From assembly GCA_046261635.1 (NCBI GenBank), contig JBHEOL010000040.1:1-7901 (forward strand): DNA of 7,901 nucleotides. Direction: 5' to 3'. This DNA is from JBHEPS01 sp046261635 (lineage in GTDB: Bacteria; Acidobacteriota; Thermoanaerobaculia; Gp7-AA8). Below the pieces are notes generated by a model. That model searched no databases. It saw only the letters and a program-made list of their open reading frames with translations, and had not been told where the DNA came from. Positions within the stretch are counted from its first letter, which is position 1. Every line of letters begins with the position of its first letter. The position numbers were made by a program, and so were the translations under genes. Shown here piece after piece: positions 1-6,526 of the stretch.

Positions 1-741
1 ACGCCGATATTTTTCCGCCTCGATCCAGGCGCTGCGGTAGCCGGCTACGTTGCCCATCCGGGTCGACGGCGCGCGGTTGCGGCTTCCATAGAGACGGCTC
101 GGGTTCTCACCACAGGCCATCTTCAGTCCGTAAGGCGCGCCGGGAAACTTCATCGCGTAGACATCCCTCGCGGGAACGTTCTTGACCGTGACCGAGCGAC
201 CGCCGAACAGGTTGGCCGAGCCGGGCAGGATCTGCATCGAGGTCACGCCGCCTGCGAGGGCCAGAGGGAACTGCGGGTCATGCGGCCATACCGCGTGCTC
301 GGCCCAGACTTCGGCGGTATTCGGATCCGTTGCTTCATTTCCATGCGCGAGTCCCTGCACGCCGGGCGAGGGATAGACGCCCAGGTGCGAGTGGGCGTCG
401 ATCACACCGGGTGTGACCCACTTGCCTCCGGCATCGATCACCGTCGCGTTCGCGGGGATGTCGACGCTCAGACCGACCGCGGCGACCTTCCCGTTCTCGA
501 GGAGGATCGATCCGCCCTCGATCCGCGGCCCGGCCGCCGTGAGGATCGTGGCGTTGCGGATCACGACGGGCCCGGAAGGAGTCGGGGCGTAGGTCGAGGC
601 GAACGCGCCGCCGTCGCGCCACGGAAAGGCGACGGTGCTCTGCTCGCCGGCCGGCACCGCGGTTCGTTCCGCTGGTGGGGGGGTTGTCGCACACGCGGCA
701 AGAGCGAGCGCGAGGAGAAGTGGATAGGCAATCGATCGCAT
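1..741 (-). CDS. Amidohydrolase (imidazolonepropionase-like), lipoprotein, N-terminal part
   Basis: The frame is open from an ATG at 741-739 to the window edge and gives 247 residues with no stop, so the C-terminal half lies outside. Residues 1-17 form a lipoprotein signal peptide with the lipobox L14-A15-A16-C17, so the mature protein is probably lipid-anchored beyond the inner membrane. Residues 58-115 match the small beta-sandwich domain of metal-dependent amidohydrolases. It is followed by the metal-binding H-x-H motif in DAHSHLG (H117, H119) and by the stretch GGVTSMQILPGSANLFGG (164-181), typical of the imidazolonepropionase-like group. The remaining metal ligands (later His residues and Asp) would lie beyond the edge. 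The start is supported by AGGAGGT six bases upstream. The substrate cannot be told from this part; relatives hydrolyse cyclic amides or dipeptides. Family assignment is firm, exact function is not. Confidence 0.9.
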   Translation of the reverse strand, partial: MRSIAYPLLLALALAACATTPPPAERTAVPAGEQSTVAFPWRDGGAFASTYAPTPSGPVVIRNATILTAAGPRIEGGSILLENGKVAAVGLSVDIPANATVIDAGGKWVTPGVIDAHSHLGVYPSPGVQGLAHGNEATDPNTAEVWAEHAVWPHDPQFPLALAGGVTSMQILPGSANLFGGRSVTVKNVPARDVYAMKFPGAPYGLKMACGENPSRLYGSRNRAPSTRMGNVAGYRSAWIEAEKYRR

Positions 742-747
742 GGCGGG

Positions 748-754
748 ACCTCCT
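748..754 (-). promoter_or_regulatory. Shine-Dalgarno site of the amidohydrolase
   Basis: On the minus strand this reads AGGAGGT, a near-perfect anti-16S match, six bases before the ATG at 741. It fixes the start of the lipoprotein reading frame. Confidence 0.85.
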
Positions 755-1050
755 GAGCGAGCGAGCTTACCCGAATATGGACCCGAGATCGATGACGGAA
801 AACGAGAGATGAACAATCGGAGGCGACGGCGTGCTCGAACCCTTCGCGGCGAGGAACCGAGCACTCGCCGGCGCACTCGTGATGATATTCCGGCTCTCTG
901 CGTTTCGGACGAACCATCACTGCCTCTCGGCAACCGAGTGAGCCCGGCTTTTCACTGCGGCTCGTAGCAGGCGCCCGGGGCCTGGCTCTTGCAGGGATCA
1001 ATGGTGACGAACAATCGCTTCGACACTGCCGGAATGAGAGGCACCAACCC
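755..1050. other. Divergent intergenic region between amidohydrolase and MEDS gene
   Basis: About 300 bases separate two divergently transcribed genes, so both promoters should lie here. No convincing -35/-10 pair was found on either strand. Candidates are a TTGCAG at 989-994 followed 15 bases later by AACAAT for the rightward gene, and CATATTC near 773-779 (minus) for the leftward gene; both are weak. The open frames crossing this stretch are Arg/Ser-rich, unlike any family, and look like artefacts of base composition. Confidence 0.4.
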
Positions 1051-1656
1051 ATGCTCGAACCACAGAAGGCCTCCAACGCGATCGAGCTCGGCATCCGAGG
1101 TCAGTATGCGCACCCCGGGGATCACATCGCCTACTTCTGGATGGACGAAAGCGATTTCCGGGAAGGCGTGAAGTTCCTCGAGGTCGGCCTCCAACAGAGT
1201 GACTACTGCGTCGTCTTCGGTTACGAAGAGGCGAATCGCCGCGTGCTCGACGTTCTCCGTCCGAAGTTCGACTCCCATGAGCTCCAGAACGAGTCGCGAC
1301 TTTCGGTCATCCACGGCGTGTCGTCGGCGGATGCGATGCTCGGCCAGATCGGAGCCGATTTCGAGGCTGCCCTCAAGCGCGGGGCGAAAAGGCTCCGCCT
1401 TCTCGGAAACATCGGATGGGGCAGGCCCGACTGGCCGGACGAAAATCAGATTCTCGCGTTCGAAGCTCGCGTGACGGCTGCCGCGAAGCCTCTTCCCGCC
1501 GTCATCGTCTGCATGTACGACGTCCGCGCGGTGACAGGGCGCGTCATCTATAAAGGCGCCTTCGAGACCCATCCGCTCACCATCTGCCGGAACGTCCTCC
1601 GCGAAAATCCCACCTACGTCCCCCTCGAGGAGTACCTGGCCAGCATAGGGCAGTGA
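1051..1656 (+). CDS. Stand-alone MEDS (DcmR-type sensory) domain protein
   Basis: A 201-residue protein almost wholly occupied by one MEDS domain (methanogen/methylotroph DcmR sensory domain). Matching segments are GDHIAYFW (23-30), the FLxxGL helix (42-47), the central GNIGW near 119-123, FEAR (137-140), CMYD (154-157, usually C-x-YD), THP (173-175) and ENPTYVPLEEYL (185-196), where the family normally ends NPyYxPpeefL. MEDS domains are thought to bind small molecules; in DcmR the context is dichloromethane, elsewhere they are fused to HTH or kinase modules. Here there is no DNA-binding, kinase or PAS domain and no signal peptide, so it is probably a cytoplasmic sensor acting through a partner not in this window. 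GAGAGG lies nine bases before the ATG. The ligand is unknown. Confidence 0.85.
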   Translation: MLEPQKASNAIELGIRGQYAHPGDHIAYFWMDESDFREGVKFLEVGLQQSDYCVVFGYEEANRRVLDVLRPKFDSHELQNESRLSVIHGVSSADAMLGQIGADFEAALKRGAKRLRLLGNIGWGRPDWPDENQILAFEARVTAAAKPLPAVIVCMYDVRAVTGRVIYKGAFETHPLTICRNVLRENPTYVPLEEYLASIGQ

Positions 1657-1674
1657 ACCGCGCCGGAAGAGTCG

Positions 1675-1698
1675 AGAGCCGGTCCGGACACCGGCTTT
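1675..1698 (+). terminator. Probable terminator of the MEDS gene
   Basis: AGCCGGT (1677-1683) and ACCGGCT (1690-1696) pair perfectly around a six-base loop. The stem extends by a G-U and an A-U pair to 1675/1698. It begins 19 bases after the MEDS stop and is followed by TTTCC rather than a long T tract, so it is only moderately convincing as an intrinsic terminator. Confidence 0.5.
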
Positions 1699-1977
1699 CC
1701 GTGCCCGATGGGGCGGTCTTCTATCGGCGGCCGCGTCTGCGCAGGAAGCCGAGAGGCAGCATGGCCGCGAAACGGAGGACGAAGCGTTTTCTTTCCATGA
1801 GGACAGCGCCGACGACGGCGGGCCGCCGACAAAGATTTCTCAGATGATTTGCGAGGCTCGAGGAAGGTTGCGAGTCCGCCAGAGAAAGCGACTCTGCTTC
1901 TGTAACGAGGGAACCTCCGCGACGCCATTTTCTCTGCGGGCGCCACCCAGGATCACTCCCCGATTCCTTTGACTTGG

Positions 1978-1998
1978 CCTCTGGCTTCTGGCTTCCTC
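1978..1998 (+). repeat. Short CTTCTGG heptamer run
   Basis: Reads CCTCTGG, CTTCTGG and CTTCCTC: about two and a half units of the heptamer that forms six units at 7527-7568. Two sites in one window suggest a dispersed simple repeat typical of this genome. Confidence 0.6.
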
Positions 1999-2192
1999 AA
2001 ACTGCTGTTTGCGTCCCATGCGGCGGGGTGGGATGGAACCTTCATGCCATGAAAGAAGGGCCCGGAAACGCCCCTTTCTCCCACCTCACCGGGCATCATC
2101 CAGGATGCGGACCGACCTCACAAAGCAGACTCGGCCGTTCGACCCACAAGCCTCGCGTTAAAAGTGCGTCATCGGCAGTGCCGTCGGGGGGG

Positions 2193-2212
2193 AGTATGCG
2201 TGTATACTTGCG
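2193..2212 (+). promoter_or_regulatory. Candidate -10 box with overlapping inverted repeat for the DUF3494 gene
   Basis: TATACT at 2203-2208 resembles a sigma-70 -10 box (5 of 6 to TATAAT) and lies about 42 bases before the start codon. No good -35 is present at the usual spacing (about 2180-2185 is GCCGTC). The box overlaps an AGTAT-N6-ATACT inverted repeat (2193-2208) that could be an operator. The extended TATACTTGCGC recurs with one change at 6556-6566. This is inferred from sequence pattern only. Confidence 0.3.
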
Positions 2213-2249
2213 CCAGCCGGCCTCCGCCGGGCATCGAAAGGGAACGAAA

Positions 2250-3056
2250 ATGAGAAAACAAACCGGCATTGCGGTTCTCCTCGGGATCACCGCACTCCTC
2301 TTCAGCTCCTTCCCAGCCCTGGCACAGGACGCACCGGACCTCGGCACGGCCGGGCAGTTCGGCGTTCTCGGAGGATCAGGCGTGACCGGGTCCCCAGACC
2401 CCGGGACCATCGTCGTGGGCGACGTCGGTTCTTATCCGACGGCATCGGTCACGGGCTTCCCCCCCTCCAGCGCACCTGGGTTCGAGGTCCATTTGGCCGC
2501 TGACGCGATCGTGCAGCAGGCCCGCGCCGACACTGACGCCGCCTACGCCGACCTCGCAGGCCGGCCAGGCGCCGTGCTGCTGGCGGCGGAGCTCGCCGGC
2601 GAGACAATCTTCCCGGGCATCTATTCGTTCAGCAGCTCAGCCAATATTGCGGCGAATGGGCTGCTGACCCTCAGTGGTGACGGGATCTTCATCTTCCAGG
2701 TGGGCAGCACGCTCACAGCCAACGCCCTGTCCAACGTCATCGTCATCGATGGCGCTGATCCCTGCAACGTCTACTGGCAGATCGGGAGCTCGGCGACCCT
2801 CAACGGTGCAACCTTCCTCGGAAACGTCCTGGCGAGTGCGAGCATCTCGGTCGACTCAAACAGCGACGTCTCCGGCAAACTGCTGGCTGGGCCTGAAGGC
2901 GCAGTCACGCTAGCGGTTGGAGGAAACACCGTCGGAGGATGCGTCGAATCCGTGACTCCCGCCCCGATCCCGACCCTCGGTTTCTACGGGATGGCCACAC
3001 TGCTGATTCTGCTCGCCGGCGCGGGACTCTTCCTCGTCGGACGCTTGACCTTCTGA
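2250..3056 (+). CDS. Secreted DUF3494 (ice-binding-like) protein with IPTL-CTERM-like tail
   Basis: A 268-residue exported protein. Residues 1-25 are a signal peptide ending ALA before Q26. Residues 31-231 match the DUF3494 beta-helix family: LGTAGQFGVLGGSGVT, GDVGSYP, VTGFPP, the helix AADAIVQQARADTDAAYADLAGRP, FPGIYSF, IFIFQVGSTL, CNVYWQIGSSATL and GNVLASASIS. Some members bind ice and others probably act as adhesins. C172 and C231 could pair. The tail has IPTL (240-243), a hydrophobic segment (about 246-264) and R265, as in IPTLxxWG-CTERM sorting signals cut by exosortase H; the usual W is F245 or Y246 here (GFYG). The frame is open back to 1974, but only the ATG at 2250 gives a signal peptide and has AAGGGA six bases upstream. 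Ice binding itself is unproven. Confidence 0.9.
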   Translation: MRKQTGIAVLLGITALLFSSFPALAQDAPDLGTAGQFGVLGGSGVTGSPDPGTIVVGDVGSYPTASVTGFPPSSAPGFEVHLAADAIVQQARADTDAAYADLAGRPGAVLLAAELAGETIFPGIYSFSSSANIAANGLLTLSGDGIFIFQVGSTLTANALSNVIVIDGADPCNVYWQIGSSATLNGATFLGNVLASASISVDSNSDVSGKLLAGPEGAVTLAVGGNTVGGCVESVTPAPIPTLGFYGMATLLILLAGAGLFLVGRLTF

Positions 3057-3062
3057 TCCACT

Positions 3063-3088
3063 GCGCCGGCTCCGCGAGGGGCCGGCGC
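3063..3088 (+). terminator. GC hairpin after the DUF3494 gene
   Basis: GCGCCGGC (3063-3070) pairs perfectly with GCCGGCGC (3081-3088) around a ten-base loop, starting seven bases after the stop codon. The position suits a terminator, but no T tract follows. The same 8-bp arms recur at 3313-3330. Confidence 0.5.
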
Positions 3089-3172
3089 CACTTCCTCGGT
3101 CGTGGATCGTGGAACGTCGGCTCAGCCTCCCTCCGCGACGCAACCGGAGAGCTCCAACTTTCTTCGCGATCA

Positions 3173-3198
3173 CCACGGCTGATGAAGCCAAGCCGTGG
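3173..3198 (+). promoter_or_regulatory. Hairpin in the leader region of glutamine synthetase
   Basis: CCACGGCT (3173-3180) pairs perfectly with AGCCGTGG (3191-3198) around a ten-base loop, about 145 bases before the glutamine synthetase start. It could be a leader RNA structure or a protein-binding dyad. I found no promoter or NtrC site to tie it to nitrogen control, and no match to the glnA glutamine riboswitch. Confidence 0.3.
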
Positions 3199-3312
3199 CC
3201 ACATTCCGGCCGATCGCGCGCCCCCCGGTTGCCCTTCTCCTCCCCGCGCCGTCACACGCCGCTATGACGCGGACCACACACCGGCGGAAGGGGCTGGCCT
3301 ACGCTGAGACAG

Positions 3313-3336
3313 GCGCCGGCGTGCCGGCGCGAGGAG
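3313..3336 (+). promoter_or_regulatory. GC dyad abutting the ribosome site of glutamine synthetase
   Basis: GCGCCGGC (3313-3320) and GCCGGCGC (3323-3330) form a near-perfect palindrome. It is directly followed by GAGGAG (3331-3336), the Shine-Dalgarno site, six bases before the GTG start at 3343. If the dyad folds in the mRNA, it ends exactly at the ribosome site and could affect access to it. The ribosome site is well supported; a regulatory role is inference. Confidence 0.5.
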
Positions 3337-3342
3337 CCCTTC

Positions 3343-4797
3343 GTGAACGCCCGAACCCCCGTCACCGATCCACCCACCCTTCCCTCGGCATTCGAAGAGA
3401 TGCGCGACCGCATCCGGACCCAGAACCTCCGGATGATCGACCTCAAGTTCAGCGATCTCTGGGGACGGTGGCATCACGTCACGATCCCGGCGCGCCAGTT
3501 CTCGGGCGCGCTGATGCGCGACGGCGTCGGCTTCGATGGATCGAGCGTCGGACTCAAGTCCATCAAGTCGGGCGACATGGTCCTGCTCCCCGATCTCGCG
3601 ACCGCTTTCCTCGACCCGTTCTACGACGAACCGACGCTCAGCTTCATCTGCTCGGCGTACGAGGCGGACACGAAGGCGCCGTTCGCGAACGATCCGCGGA
3701 ACGTTGTGCTGCGGGCCGAGGAGTACCTCCGCTCGTCGGGCATCGCGGACGAGAGCATCTGGGGGCCGGAGTACGAGTTCTACGTCTTCGACCGCGTCTC
3801 GATCGAGAACGGCGTGAACGTCTCCTCGTACCGCGTCGACAGCTCCGAGGCGGCGTGGAACGGCGCGACGGCGGGGCACGGACATCTGATTCCCCTTCAC
3901 GGCGGCTACCACGCGATCCCGCCGAAGGACTCGCTGCACAACCTCCGCTCCGAGATCTGTCTCGAGCTCGAGCGCGCCGGGGTCGAGGTGAAGTACCACC
4001 ACCACGAGGTCGGCGGGCCGGGGCAGTGCGAGATCGAGACGCCGCTCGTCGGGATGCTCCGCGCGGGCGACGCGACGCAGCTCATCAAATACTTCGTCAA
4101 GAACCTCGCGGTGCGCCACGGGCAGACGGCGACGTTCATGCCGAAGCCGCTGTACGGGGAAGCCGGCAACGGCATGCACTTCCACCAGATGCTGCGGCGC
4201 GGCGGGCGGAACGTCTTCTACGAGCGCGGCGCGTACGGCAGCATGAGCGAGATGGCGCGGCATTACATCGGCGGGATCCTCCGGCACGGGCCGGCGCTCC
4301 TCGCGATCACGAACCCGAGCACGAACTCCTATCGCCGCCTCGTCCCCGGCTTCGAGGCGCCCGTCTCCGCGATCTACTCCCTCGGCAACCGCTCGGCGGC
4401 GATCCGCATCCCGAAGTATGCCGACCAGGAGGAGACCGCTCGTTTCGAGTTCCGGCCACCCGATGCGACGTGCAACGTCTATCTCGCACTCGCCGCGCAG
4501 CTGATGGCCGGGCTCGACGGCATCGCGAAGCGGATCGATCCGACGGTCGAAGGATTCGGCCCCATCGACAAGAACGTGTTCGCGCTGACAGACGAGGAGC
4601 GGAGGACGATCCGGAGCCTTCCGACCTCGCTCGCCCAGGCCTGCGATGCGCTCGAGCAGGACCACGACTTCCTCCTCGCCGGCGGGGTCCTCGACGAGGA
4701 GATGCTCGCGGATTACATCAAGCATCTGCGCGCCGATGACGCCGCGCTCCGCGAGCGCCCGCATCCGTTCGAGGTGGGTCGCTACTTCGACGCGTGA
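3343..4797 (+). CDS. glnA: Type I glutamine synthetase, adenylylation Tyr replaced by Phe
   Basis: 484 residues; makes glutamine from glutamate, ammonia and ATP in the cytoplasm, usually as a dodecamer. The GSI motifs occur in order: GFDGSSV (63-69), GPEYEFYVFD (141-150; metal ligands E143, E145), YRVDSSEAAWN (163-173), GGYHAIPPKDS (187-197), HHHEVGGPGQCEI (219-231; E222, E230), FMPKPLYGEAGNGMHFHQ (265-282; H279), NSYRRLVPGFEAP (328-340; R332, E338), NRSAAIRIP (349-357) and FEFRPPD (368-374). At the adenylylation loop, where enterobacterial GlnA has KNLYDLP, this protein has KNVFALT, with F413 in place of the modified Tyr. The start is GTG with GAGGAG six bases upstream, giving a normal-length N-terminus. 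No glnB, amtB or ntr gene is nearby. It could be a secondary GlnA-like enzyme rather than the main one, but all catalytic residues are kept. Confidence 0.9.
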   Translation: MNARTPVTDPPTLPSAFEEMRDRIRTQNLRMIDLKFSDLWGRWHHVTIPARQFSGALMRDGVGFDGSSVGLKSIKSGDMVLLPDLATAFLDPFYDEPTLSFICSAYEADTKAPFANDPRNVVLRAEEYLRSSGIADESIWGPEYEFYVFDRVSIENGVNVSSYRVDSSEAAWNGATAGHGHLIPLHGGYHAIPPKDSLHNLRSEICLELERAGVEVKYHHHEVGGPGQCEIETPLVGMLRAGDATQLIKYFVKNLAVRHGQTATFMPKPLYGEAGNGMHFHQMLRRGGRNVFYERGAYGSMSEMARHYIGGILRHGPALLAITNPSTNSYRRLVPGFEAPVSAIYSLGNRSAAIRIPKYADQEETARFEFRPPDATCNVYLALAAQLMAGLDGIAKRIDPTVEGFGPIDKNVFALTDEERRTIRSLPTSLAQACDALEQDHDFLLAGGVLDEEMLADYIKHLRADDAALRERPHPFEVGRYFDA

Positions 4798-4803
4798 GCC
4801 ATC

Positions 4804-4820
4804 GCGCCCAACCCGGGCGC
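4804..4820. terminator. Hairpin between convergent genes
   Basis: GCGCCC (4804-4809) pairs with GGGCGC (4815-4820) around a five-base loop, seven bases after the glutamine synthetase stop and between two convergent genes. There is no T tract on either strand. A weaker GCAGG/CCTGC stem at 4859-4875 lies nearer the minus-strand gene. Confidence 0.35.
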
Positions 4821-4885
4821 GCGCGGAGTGCGCGGTGTGGCGCAACGAGAGTCATTTCGCAGGAAAAACGCCTGCAAGGTGGCGA

Positions 4886-5869
4886 CTAGGGCTTGAAATT
4901 CGAGACGTTTCCGACGCGCAGCCACCGGCCGCCCCGCTTTTCGTAGAGCTCGATCCAGGCGCTTACGAACTCGACAGCTGCCTCCGTTCCGTCCTCGGCG
5001 CGCCGGATCCCTTTCGCCTCGACCTCCACGATGACCCAACCCAGCGTTCCGTCATCGGAAACACGGGCGATGGGCGCGATGCGGTCGCGGTAGAGCTCGA
5101 ACCGGGTGGAGCTCAGATACGGTCCGAGCCTCGCGCGACGCTCACCGCGAACGGGTCGCGTTACGGCGCCTCGATTCGCGACGACGTAGTCATCCGACTC
5201 GTCCGCCAACAGCAGCTCGACGTCCCCATTCCGGTGCGCGAGCATCACCTTCTCATGAAGCGCCAGGATGGCCGTCCGATCGGCTTCCGGCGATGCGGTG
5301 GGAATCGATTCCCGGCCGCTCGCGATGCGCCACCGGTTCAGCAGCGCCCTGAATCGCCCGGGATCCGATGGATCGATCTCGCCCGCGGGCATGACCGCTT
5401 CGAGCTCGTCGGAAGCGTGCGCGCGAGCCCACGCGCGGAACTCCTCGGTCTTTCCCGCGGGACGATCGCCCACGCCGCGGATCAGAAGCCCTTCGATCCT
5501 TCCCGCTTCGTCGAAGAAGTAGGTGACCTCGTTGAGGAGCGATCCCCGCTCGAGAAGACGGTAGTAATCGTTCGATTCACGGATGACGACGCTCACCGCC
5601 CGCTCTTGCCCGCGCCAGCCGACGATCTCTTTGGTTGAATGAAAGTGCTCGTCCCACGCGGCCCACGGACCGGCGACCCCGACCGCCCAGGGGGCACCTT
5701 CGCCTTCCCGCTTTTCCCACCATCGCCTGGGCTCGGCCGACATCATCGCCCGCGCCGCTTCGAGCTCCCCCGATTCCAGCAGCGAGCGAAAGAGCTGCGC
5801 GCGCTCGACGAGCGCATCCGCCGCCGTCGCCGGCAAGGCGAGGAGAAGAACCAGAAGTGCGATTCTCAT
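4886..5869 (-). CDS. Exported protein with two NTF2/SnoaL-like halves
   Basis: 327 residues from ATG 5869. Residues 1-17 form a signal peptide ending ATA before A18-D19. The C-terminal half (about 193-327) has the SnoaL/DUF4440-like NTF2 pattern: an opening helix DRTAILALHEKVMLAHRNGD, strands with DDYVVANRGAV, then GWVIVEVEAKG, FVSAWIELYEKRGGRWLRVGNVSNF. The N-terminal half (about 20-185) also looks NTF2-like: helical start, HFHSTKEIVGW, VVIRES, NEVTYFFDEAGRIEGLLIRG. Such folds serve as small enzymes or binding modules; no catalytic set is recognisable, so the function is unknown. The frame is open upstream to 6310, but that part is low-complexity and overlaps the gene at 5980-6498. The signal peptide decides the start, although the ribosome site before it is weak. 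The gene follows the next gene on the same strand after 110 bases and may be cotranscribed. Confidence 0.8.
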   Translation of the reverse strand: MRIALLVLLLALPATAADALVERAQLFRSLLESGELEAARAMMSAEPRRWWEKREGEGAPWAVGVAGPWAAWDEHFHSTKEIVGWRGQERAVSVVIRESNDYYRLLERGSLLNEVTYFFDEAGRIEGLLIRGVGDRPAGKTEEFRAWARAHASDELEAVMPAGEIDPSDPGRFRALLNRWRIASGRESIPTASPEADRTAILALHEKVMLAHRNGDVELLLADESDDYVVANRGAVTRPVRGERRARLGPYLSSTRFELYRDRIAPIARVSDDGTLGWVIVEVEAKGIRRAEDGTEAAVEFVSAWIELYEKRGGRWLRVGNVSNFKP

Positions 5870-5906
5870 CAGATGAGCATTCTGCCGTCGCTTCCGCTCG
5901 CCGGGG

Positions 5907-5922
5907 GTGACGTTTCCGTCAC
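5907..5922 (-). promoter_or_regulatory. Small dyad between the two minus-strand genes
   Basis: GTGACG and CGTCAC form a perfect 6-bp stem with a four-base loop in the 110-base gap between the exported-protein genes. It could be a weak terminator of the upstream gene or a leader hairpin of the downstream one. It lacks a T tract. Confidence 0.25.
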
Positions 5923-5979
5923 GCCCGCCGGAGATTTCCTCCCGAGAGGGTTTCTCATTCTGCGGCTTCGGCCCCTTTT

Positions 5980-6498
5980 TCAGCGCTTCTTCTCGATCGC
6001 GGCGTTCGCGACTTCGGCGAGGGCAGCCGAAAGGAGCGCGTTGAGCTCCGCCGTCCGCCTGGTCAGCGTCGCCAGCTCCGCCGCGTCGGCCGCCGCGACT
6101 TCCGCTACCACGCCGATCGGCGCGCGCAGATCCTCGCGAAGCTTCATCAGGTTCGTATCCATCGAGCTCGCCTTCGCCGGCCGGATCCGGTCTTCCGCGT
6201 CGAGGATGGCCTGCTGAACGCGCTGCGAAGCCAGAGGCCGTGACCGCGCCAGCCGCTTCGCCTCCCCCACCTTCTGGTCCGCGATCGCCACCGCTTTGTT
6301 CGTCTGCCAATCGTCGAGCGCGCGCACGGCGTCACGAAGCAGGTTGAGCACGGTCGCATGCTTCTGCGCCTGTCCCGCGACTTCGGGGGCCAGCTCCTGA
6401 ATCGCCCGCAGATGCATCTCCAGACTTCTCGATGACGGGGACTGGGCCTGCGCGAGGAGCGGAACGAGAACGAGGGCGATCAGCGCGAATCGTGGCAT
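5980..6498 (-). CDS. Small exported helical protein of unknown function
   Basis: 172 residues. Residues 1-19 form a signal peptide ending AQA (17-19). The mature part is rich in Ala, Leu, Arg, Glu and Asp with few Gly or Pro, and predicted to be nearly all helix: a first bundle (about 25-80, with HLRAIQELAPEVAGQAQKH), a second (80-115) and a long coiled-coil-like C-terminal helix (about 120-172). It has no cysteine. I do not recognise a family; periplasmic helical bundles of this kind are often metal-binding or envelope-associated, but no such residues stand out. The start is supported by AAGGAGA about six bases upstream on the minus strand. It lies first in a possible two-gene unit with the NTF2-like protein. 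Confidence 0.75.
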   Translation of the reverse strand: MPRFALIALVLVPLLAQAQSPSSRSLEMHLRAIQELAPEVAGQAQKHATVLNLLRDAVRALDDWQTNKAVAIADQKVGEAKRLARSRPLASQRVQQAILDAEDRIRPAKASSMDTNLMKLREDLRAPIGVVAEVAAADAAELATLTRRTAELNALLSAALAEVANAAIEKKR

Positions 6499-6500
6499 GA

Positions 6501-6526
6501 GGCGTCTCCTTCGTCTCTAAGACGCC
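6501..6526 (-). promoter_or_regulatory. Leader hairpin overlapping the ribosome site of the helical protein
   Basis: In the minus-strand mRNA, GGCGTCT (from 6526-6520) pairs perfectly with AGACGCC (from 6507-6501) around a twelve-base loop. The Shine-Dalgarno AAGGAGA occupies 6511-6505, so its 3' end is inside the stem and the rest is in the loop. This could limit translation. The pairing is visible; control is inferred. Confidence 0.4.

Larger units (their letters stand above)
1699..2249 (+). other. Gene-poor intergenic and leader region before the DUF3494 gene
   Basis: About 550 bases with no recognisable gene. The short open frames here are Arg-rich and unlike known proteins. It holds a short CTTCTGG heptamer run (1978-1998) and a bulged hairpin at 2051-2078 (GAAAG..GGGC pairing with GCCC-C-TTTC, loop CCGGAAAC). 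It also holds an AGTAT-N6-ATACT inverted repeat at 2193-2208 and a 5-bp GC hairpin at 2217-2230 just before the ribosome site. I see no match to a riboswitch class I know. Confidence 0.45.

Noticed and set aside
952..1572. Antisense open frame of 206 codons opposite the MEDS gene
   Set aside because: The sense frame carries clear MEDS motifs; the antisense protein has no recognisable domain.
1974..2249. N-terminal extension of the DUF3494 frame by 92 codons
   Set aside because: It would bury the signal peptide, and part is encoded by the CTTCTGG run. The ATG at 2250 has a ribosome site.
3196..3210. Possible sigma-54 promoter (TGGC and GC with GG-N10-GC spacing) before glutamine synthetase
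   Set aside because: Only the GG/GC cores fit, the rest of the consensus fails, and such spacing is common by chance in GC-rich DNA.
3057..3342. Glutamine riboswitch (glnA RNA motif) in the leader
   Set aside because: The conserved core bases of that class were not found; only simple dyads are visible.
3195..4739. Long plus-strand open frame (514 codons) overlapping glutamine synthetase in another frame
   Set aside because: Arg/Pro-rich shadow frame; the GSI motifs lie in the frame starting at 3343.
3262..4845. Long antisense open frame (527 codons) opposite glutamine synthetase
   Set aside because: It mirrors the codon-position GC bias of the real gene; the protein is Arg/Val/Glu-rich and matches no family.
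4646..5638. Plus-strand open frame (330 codons) over the convergent junction
   Set aside because: It overlaps the end of glutamine synthetase and runs antisense to the NTF2-like gene; composition is atypical and no domain is seen.
5870..6310. N-terminal extension of the NTF2-like frame by 147 codons
   Set aside because: Low-complexity Gly/Arg-rich sequence overlapping the helical-protein gene. The signal peptide begins at the ATG at 5869.
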